In this document: piece by piece, positions 59,793 to 64,000 of the stretch
How the letters are laid out: each line of letters opens with the position of its first letter
Numbering within the stretch: the stretch's first letter is position 1
Assembly: GCA_024758765.1 (NCBI GenBank)
Contig: CP101406.1
Span: 558,001 to 622,000, forward strand
Source of the DNA: Mycobacterium sp. SVM_VP21
Lineage (GTDB): Bacteria; Actinomycetota; Actinomycetes; Mycobacteriales; Mycobacteriaceae
Direction: 5' to 3'
DNA: 64,000 nucleotides
The notes under the pieces: model-generated
What the model was told of the DNA's origin: nothing
Seen by the model: the letters and a program-made list of their open reading frames with translations, nothing else
The model's database searches: none
Position numbers and translations under genes: made by a program

Positions 59793-60932
59793 GTGACGAT
59801 CTCCGACGTGTCCAGGCAGTTGCTGCCCGCCGAGTCAGAGACCGGCGTGGTCGCCATCGGGTCACTGACGCTGCAAAGCGGCGCGGTGCTCGATGACGTC
59901 CACATCGCCGTGCAGCGCTGGGGCGAGCTGTCGCCCCAGCGCGACAACGTCGTCATGGTGCTGCATGCACTGACCGGGGATTCCCACGTCACCGGGCCCG
60001 CCGGGCCGGGCCATCCCACCCCGGGCTGGTGGGACGGGGTCATCGGCCCCGGCGCTCCGATCGACACCGACCGCTGGTGTGCAGTAGCCACCAACGTGTT
60101 GGGCGGCTGCCGCGGCTCAACCGGCCCGGGATCCCTGGCCCGCGACGGGAAGCCTTGGGGCTCAAAGTTTCCCGCAATCACGATCCGCGACCAGGTCGAG
60201 GCCGACATCGCCGCACTGGCTGCGCTGGGTATCACCGAAGTGGCCGCCGTGCTGGGCGGTTCGATGGGTGGTGCCCGCGGGCTGGAGTGGATGGTGAGTC
60301 ACCCGGATCGGGTGGGCGCGGCCTTGCTGCTGGCCGTCGGCGCCCGGGCCACCGCCGACCAGATCGGCACGCAGAGCACCCAGATCGCGGCCATCAAGGC
60401 CGACCCGGACTGGCAGGGCGGCGACTATCACGGCACCGGCCGCAGCCCCGAGGCCGGACTAGCGATCGCCCGGCGGATCGCGCACCTGACTTACCGCGGT
60501 GAGGCCGAGCTGGACCGGCGGTTCGCCAATGCAGCCCAGGACGGGGAGGACCCGGCTGACGGCGGGCGCTACGCGGTGCAGAGCTACCTGGAACATCAGG
60601 GCGACAAGCTGGTGTCGCGGTTCGACGCGGGCAGCTACGTGATCCTGAGCGACTCGCTGTCCAGCTTCGACGTGGGCGCCGGACGTGGCGGGGTGGCCGC
60701 GGCGTTGCGTGGCTGCCCGGTTCCCGCGGTGGTCGCCGGGATCGCCTCGGACCGGCTGTACCCGCTGCGGTTGCAGGCCGAGCTGGCCGAACTGCTGCCC
60801 GGCTGCGACGGGCTGCAGGTACTCGACTCCGACTGCGGACACGACGGCTTCCTGCTGGACACCGCCCGAGTCGGCGAGCTGATCCGCCAGACTTTGGACT
60901 TGGCGAGCTCGGCCCGGGAACGCCGACGGTGA
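59793..60932 (+). CDS. metA: Homoserine O-acetyltransferase MetA/MetX
   Basis: Alpha/beta-hydrolase-fold acetyltransferase using acetyl-CoA, 379 residues, the same length as the M. tuberculosis Rv3341 protein when started at GTG 59793 ([11 protein letters not shown]). Segments: [20 protein letters not shown], the Ser nucleophile in [13 protein letters not shown], and the Asp/His part in [14 protein letters not shown] and GHDGFLLD. Its product feeds MetC, encoded just upstream. GTGA overlap with the methyltransferase. Confidence 0.97.
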   Translation: MTISDVSRQLLPAESETGVVAIGSLTLQSGAVLDDVHIAVQRWGELSPQRDNVVMVLHALTGDSHVTGPAGPGHPTPGWWDGVIGPGAPIDTDRWCAVATNVLGGCRGSTGPGSLARDGKPWGSKFPAITIRDQVEADIAALAALGITEVAAVLGGSMGGARGLEWMVSHPDRVGAALLLAVGARATADQIGTQSTQIAAIKADPDWQGGDYHGTGRSPEAGLAIARRIAHLTYRGEAELDRRFANAAQDGEDPADGGRYAVQSYLEHQGDKLVSRFDAGSYVILSDSLSSFDVGAGRGGVAAALRGCPVPAVVAGIASDRLYPLRLQAELAELLPGCDGLQVLDSDCGHDGFLLDTARVGELIRQTLDLASSARERRR

Positions 60933-61675
60933 GCCCCTCCGAGCAGGGCCGCCGCGACCGCTCATTGTCGTTCGGGTCGCAGGCCGCCGCCTACGAGCGG
61001 GGCCGTCCGTCCTACCCCCCGGAGGCGATCGACTGGCTGCTGCCGCCGGGCGCCCGCGATGTCCTGGACCTGGGTGCCGGCACCGGCAAGCTCACCGCGC
61101 GCCTGGTGGAGCGCGGCTTGGACGTGGTGGCGGTGGACCCGATCGCCGAAATGCTCGAGGTGCTGGCCCGCGCCCTGCCGGCCACCCCGGCGCTGCTTGG
61201 GTCCGCCGAGCAGATCCCGATGCCCGACAACAGCGTCGACGCGGTGCTGGTGGCCCAGGCCTGGCACTGGTTCGACCCCGCGCGGGCCATCCCCGAGCTG
61301 GTCAGGGTGCTGCGGCCCGGCGGCCGGCTAGGGCTGGTGTGGAACACCCGCGACGAACGACTGGGCTGGGTCAAGGAACTCGGCGCGATCATCGGCCGCG
61401 AGGACGCCCGCGACGTTGTCGATGCCGGGGTGAGTCTGCCCGCGCCGTTCGGCGACATCCAAAGCCACCAGGTGGAGTGGACCAGCTACCTGACGCCGCA
61501 GGCCCTGATCGATCTGGTCGCTTCCCGCAGCTACTGCATCACCTCACCGGACGCGGTGCGCACCAAGACACTGGACCAGGTTCGCAACCTGCTGGCCACC
61601 CATCCGGCATTGGTCGGGTCCACCGGGCTGGCACTGCCCTACATCACGGTGTGCACCCGGGCCACGCTGGGCTGA
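60929..61675 (+). CDS. Class I SAM-dependent methyltransferase
   Basis: 248 residues, equivalent by position to M. tuberculosis Rv3342. Methyltransferase motif I is [20 protein letters not shown] (about residues 44-63), followed by [14 protein letters not shown] and [20 protein letters not shown]. Substrate unknown. GTG start inside the metA stop, so it shares the methionine transcript. The 3' end is 7 bp from the convergent PE-PPE-domain gene. Confidence 0.92.
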   Translation: MSPSEQGRRDRSLSFGSQAAAYERGRPSYPPEAIDWLLPPGARDVLDLGAGTGKLTARLVERGLDVVAVDPIAEMLEVLARALPATPALLGSAEQIPMPDNSVDAVLVAQAWHWFDPARAIPELVRVLRPGGRLGLVWNTRDERLGWVKELGAIIGREDARDVVDAGVSLPAPFGDIQSHQVEWTSYLTPQALIDLVASRSYCITSPDAVRTKTLDQVRNLLATHPALVGSTGLALPYITVCTRATLG

Positions 61676-61682
61676 CTTCCCG

Positions 61683-63191
61683 CTACGCGGTGAACAGGTC
61701 GGTGAAGTCCGCGACGACCGACTGAACCGCGCTCATGATGCTCAACAGGTCGAACCCGATGGCAGTAGGGATGAGCCCGACGTCAGCAGCGATCGGAAGA
61801 CCGATCGCGTTCACCAGGTTGGTCAGCAGGTCGCCGTCGCCGCCGAGTTCGTTGAAGAACAGGCTGATGTTGTAGGCCGGCATCGTGGTGAACAACGCGT
61901 TGAGGACGTCCGCCAGCGGCAGCAGCTGCGAGTACAGCGTCGAGGCCGCACCGGAGAACGTGTTCACGATGTCCATCAGGCTCGGCAGGACGAAGTCGGC
62001 CGCCGGCAAGACATCGGCACCCTGCGCGCCGCCGCCCAGCGACAAGTTCCCGAGGTCATCGATGAAGGCGTCGATGCCGTGCTGCACGCCCTGTCCCAGC
62101 GAACTCAGCAGCTGCATCACGTCGATGTCTTCGGGGAACAACGCGAACGGGGTGGCGACGTTCGCCGGGCCCATGTTCCAGCCGCCGTGGGTCAGTTCGC
62201 CGTCGACGTAGGTGTCGACGTTGCCGTAGCCGAGGTCGACCAGGATCCTGGTGACCGGCTCGAGCAGGTCATACAGCGGCACCCCGAGCAACGGAATGCT
62301 CTGCATGAGCTGCAGCAGCGGCAGGGTGTCGGTGGGGATCGCGTAGTAGTCGGTGTTGACTGCGGCCGAGACGCCATCGGGAAGCGACAGCGGCCCGTCG
62401 TAGTTCGTCGACCCCAGCATCAGCTCGGCACTGTCGATGACGCCGTCGCCCGAATATCCGGAGCCGTGCACGAACGCGATACCCAGTACCGCGTTGAGCG
62501 TCGCAAAGATATTGAGCGGATACAGCGGGAAATCCGAGTAGCCGTCGTACTCGGCCATGTAGATGTCGGTGTGATAGGGGGTGTCATCCGGTGTGCCCCC
62601 GTAGAACGGGATACCCAACGACGGGATGTAGAGCGGGACACCCGGCACGGCGAAGCGGGACAGCAGGCCGCCGTTGGGGAACATCTCGTTTGCGAGCAGG
62701 ACGAACGACAGCTGGTCCGCATCGGGCGCACCGAGGCCCAGCGCGGCGAAGTCGTTCATCACCAGCGAGGAGATGACCGCGCTCTGCGAGACGCCGAAGG
62801 CCACCACGTTGTCGCCGGCCCCGATGCGGTCCATGATCGTCTGCGTAAGGATCTTCACGCCCTGGTCCACCGAAGTGTCCAGCGGCAGGCTCTTGACGCC
62901 GGTGCCCGGGTACAAGCCCTCGGGGGTGAAGACGCCCTGCATGGTGTAGCCGCCGTACCCAAGGTGGTCGAGGTAGAGCTCAGCGCCGGCAAATGACCCG
63001 GGCCCCGGAATGGGGGTGCCGCTGCCGCCCATGATCAGGGCGACGTTGTCCAGCAGCGTTACGTCGGCGGTGACCGTCCGTACCGCGGACGCCAAGCCAG
63101 GGGTCAGCACCGGACCCGCAACCAGGGCGGCGGCACTGGAAGCGGCAATTGCCGCAACGGCCAACGGGCGGAACGTGGGGCTTGCCTTCAT
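61683..63191 (-). CDS. Secreted PE-PPE-domain protein (serine hydrolase-like)
   Basis: 502 residues. A signal peptide (about 1-35) replaces the usual PE or PPE N-terminus. The PE-PPE domain (about 45-280) has GGSGTPIPGPG and the nucleophile-elbow segment VAFGVSQSAVISS (GxSxS). Such domains are reported as esterases/cutinase-like hydrolases at the mycobacterial surface. GGAGG precedes the ATG at 63191. It is paralogous to the next gene at 63263, 71 bp away, so a tandem duplication. Confidence 0.9.
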   Translation of the reverse strand: MKASPTFRPLAVAAIAASSAAALVAGPVLTPGLASAVRTVTADVTLLDNVALIMGGSGTPIPGPGSFAGAELYLDHLGYGGYTMQGVFTPEGLYPGTGVKSLPLDTSVDQGVKILTQTIMDRIGAGDNVVAFGVSQSAVISSLVMNDFAALGLGAPDADQLSFVLLANEMFPNGGLLSRFAVPGVPLYIPSLGIPFYGGTPDDTPYHTDIYMAEYDGYSDFPLYPLNIFATLNAVLGIAFVHGSGYSGDGVIDSAELMLGSTNYDGPLSLPDGVSAAVNTDYYAIPTDTLPLLQLMQSIPLLGVPLYDLLEPVTRILVDLGYGNVDTYVDGELTHGGWNMGPANVATPFALFPEDIDVMQLLSSLGQGVQHGIDAFIDDLGNLSLGGGAQGADVLPAADFVLPSLMDIVNTFSGAASTLYSQLLPLADVLNALFTTMPAYNISLFFNELGGDGDLLTNLVNAIGLPIAADVGLIPTAIGFDLLSIMSAVQSVVADFTDLFTA

Positions 63192-63262
63192 GGCGACCTC
63201 CGGAAGCAGGGACGGGACTGAAATATCTCTCACGTTGACTTGCGGATAAATCCGCCAGGCAC

Positions 63263-64000
63263 CTAGCCGCTGAACAAGTCGGCGAAGTCGTTGGCGATCG
63301 ACTGGAACGCGCTCATCATGCTCATCAGTTCGAACCCGATGGCCGTGGGGATCAGTCCAGCGTCGGCCGCGATCGGCATTCCGATGGCGTTCGTCAGTGT
63401 GGTCAGCAGGTCGTCGCCGTTGCCGAACGCGTTGAAGAACATGCTGATGTCGTAGGCGGGCATGGTGGTCAGCAAGGCGTTGATGATGTCTGCGGTCGGC
63501 AGCAGCACCGAATACAGCGTGGCGGCCGCGCCGGAGAAGGTGTTGACGACGTCGAGCAGACTGGGCAGCGAGAAGTCCATCCCCGAACCGAGCGCATCGG
63601 CCGGGCTCCCGAGCGACAGGTGCCCGAGGTCGTAGATGAAGTCGTCGAATCCGTGCTGCGCACCCTGCCACAGCGAGTTCAGCAGCGTCATGACGTCGAT
63701 GTCCGGGAGCACGCCGTAAGTGGTGAGCAGATTGGCCGGGCCCTGGTCCCAGCCGCCATGGGTCAATTCGCCGCCGACGTAGGTGTCGACGTTGCCGTAG
63801 CCCAGGTCGACCAGGATCCGGGTGACGGGCTCCAGCAGGTCATACAGCGGCTCGCCGAGCACCGGGATTCCGAGCAGCGGCTGCAGCAGCGGCAGGATCT
63901 CCGTCGGGATCATGTAGTAGTCGGTGTTGAGCGCAGCCGAGGCGCCGTCGGGCAGTGTCAAAGGCCCGTCGTAGTTGGTGGAGCCCAGCAACAGCTGTGC
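63263..64000 (-). CDS. PE-PPE-domain protein, partial (N-terminus beyond window)
   Basis: About 245 C-terminal residues are visible, and the frame is still open at base 64000. It matches the C-terminal half of its neighbour over long stretches: LLGSTNYDGPL, LYDLLEPVTRILVDLGYG, NVDTYV.GELTHGGW, and the end segment AADAGLIPTAIGFELMSMM. The catalytic part lies outside the window. Second member of a tandem pair. Confidence 0.88.
   Translation of the reverse strand, partial: AQLLLGSTNYDGPLTLPDGASAALNTDYYMIPTEILPLLQPLLGIPVLGEPLYDLLEPVTRILVDLGYGNVDTYVGGELTHGGWDQGPANLLTTYGVLPDIDVMTLLNSLWQGAQHGFDDFIYDLGHLSLGSPADALGSGMDFSLPSLLDVVNTFSGAAATLYSVLLPTADIINALLTTMPAYDISMFFNAFGNGDDLLTTLTNAIGMPIAADAGLIPTAIGFELMSMMSAFQSIANDFADLFSG

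Overview
The window is high-GC DNA from a mycobacterium or close relative. Evidence: a PPE2-like pair of PPE genes, two PE-PPE-domain proteins, an antigen 85-like mycolyltransferase homologue, F420-dependent oxidoreductase families, a 13E12-type HNH gene, the monomeric isocitrate dehydrogenase, and many ATGA/GTGA start-stop overlaps. From memory of the M. tuberculosis gene order, the outer parts follow the Rv3314c-Rv3342 backbone: deoA-cdd-sdhCDAB, sigJ, dacB1-sugI-nagA, yihY-trpS on the left and metC-metA-methyltransferase on the right. The species cannot be named from the sequence alone.

Layout. 1-5.3 kb: nucleoside salvage (deoA, cdd, minus strand) divergent from the succinate dehydrogenase operon. 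5.3-9.8 kb: small redox and stress genes (steroid 5-alpha-reductase-like, CMD family, sigJ coupled to an F420-type PPOX gene, an HAB-mutase-like membrane protein, an SMP-30-like protein), with two loci of tandem hairpin repeats. 9.9-14.4 kb: dacB1, a membrane protein, a sugar transporter, nagA and a small GNAT. 14.5-18.9 kb: DUF5996, YihY, trpS, and a TetR-enoyl-CoA hydratase pair with a clear operator.

19-55.7 kb is a cobalamin island sitting where the M. tuberculosis order has trpS near icd-metC. It holds cobG-H-IJ-M and cobL; a PLD, hydrolase and Ag85-like group with a TetR; chlID-cobO-cobBC-cobD; a 13E12-type gene and small redox genes; cobN-cobF-cobQ-cobK; and an uptake operon btuF-btuC-btuD::fhuF plus a gene of unknown function. 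Two PPE genes flank a MocR/PPOX pair. Five cobalamin riboswitches control chlID, cobN, btuF and the two PPE genes, so synthesis, inner-membrane uptake and probably passage through the mycomembrane form one B12-repressed regulon. Notable proteins are a CobB-CobC fusion, a CobG lacking its C-terminal cysteine region, CobF (absent from M. tuberculosis), and an ABC ATPase fused to a FhuF-like [2Fe-2S] domain.

55.8-64 kb: monomeric icd, then metC-metA-methyltransferase preceded by a SAM-IV riboswitch and a 14-codon polycysteine leader ORF, then two tandem PE-PPE-domain genes, the second cut by the window edge. No tRNA, rRNA, CRISPR array or intact insertion sequence was seen.
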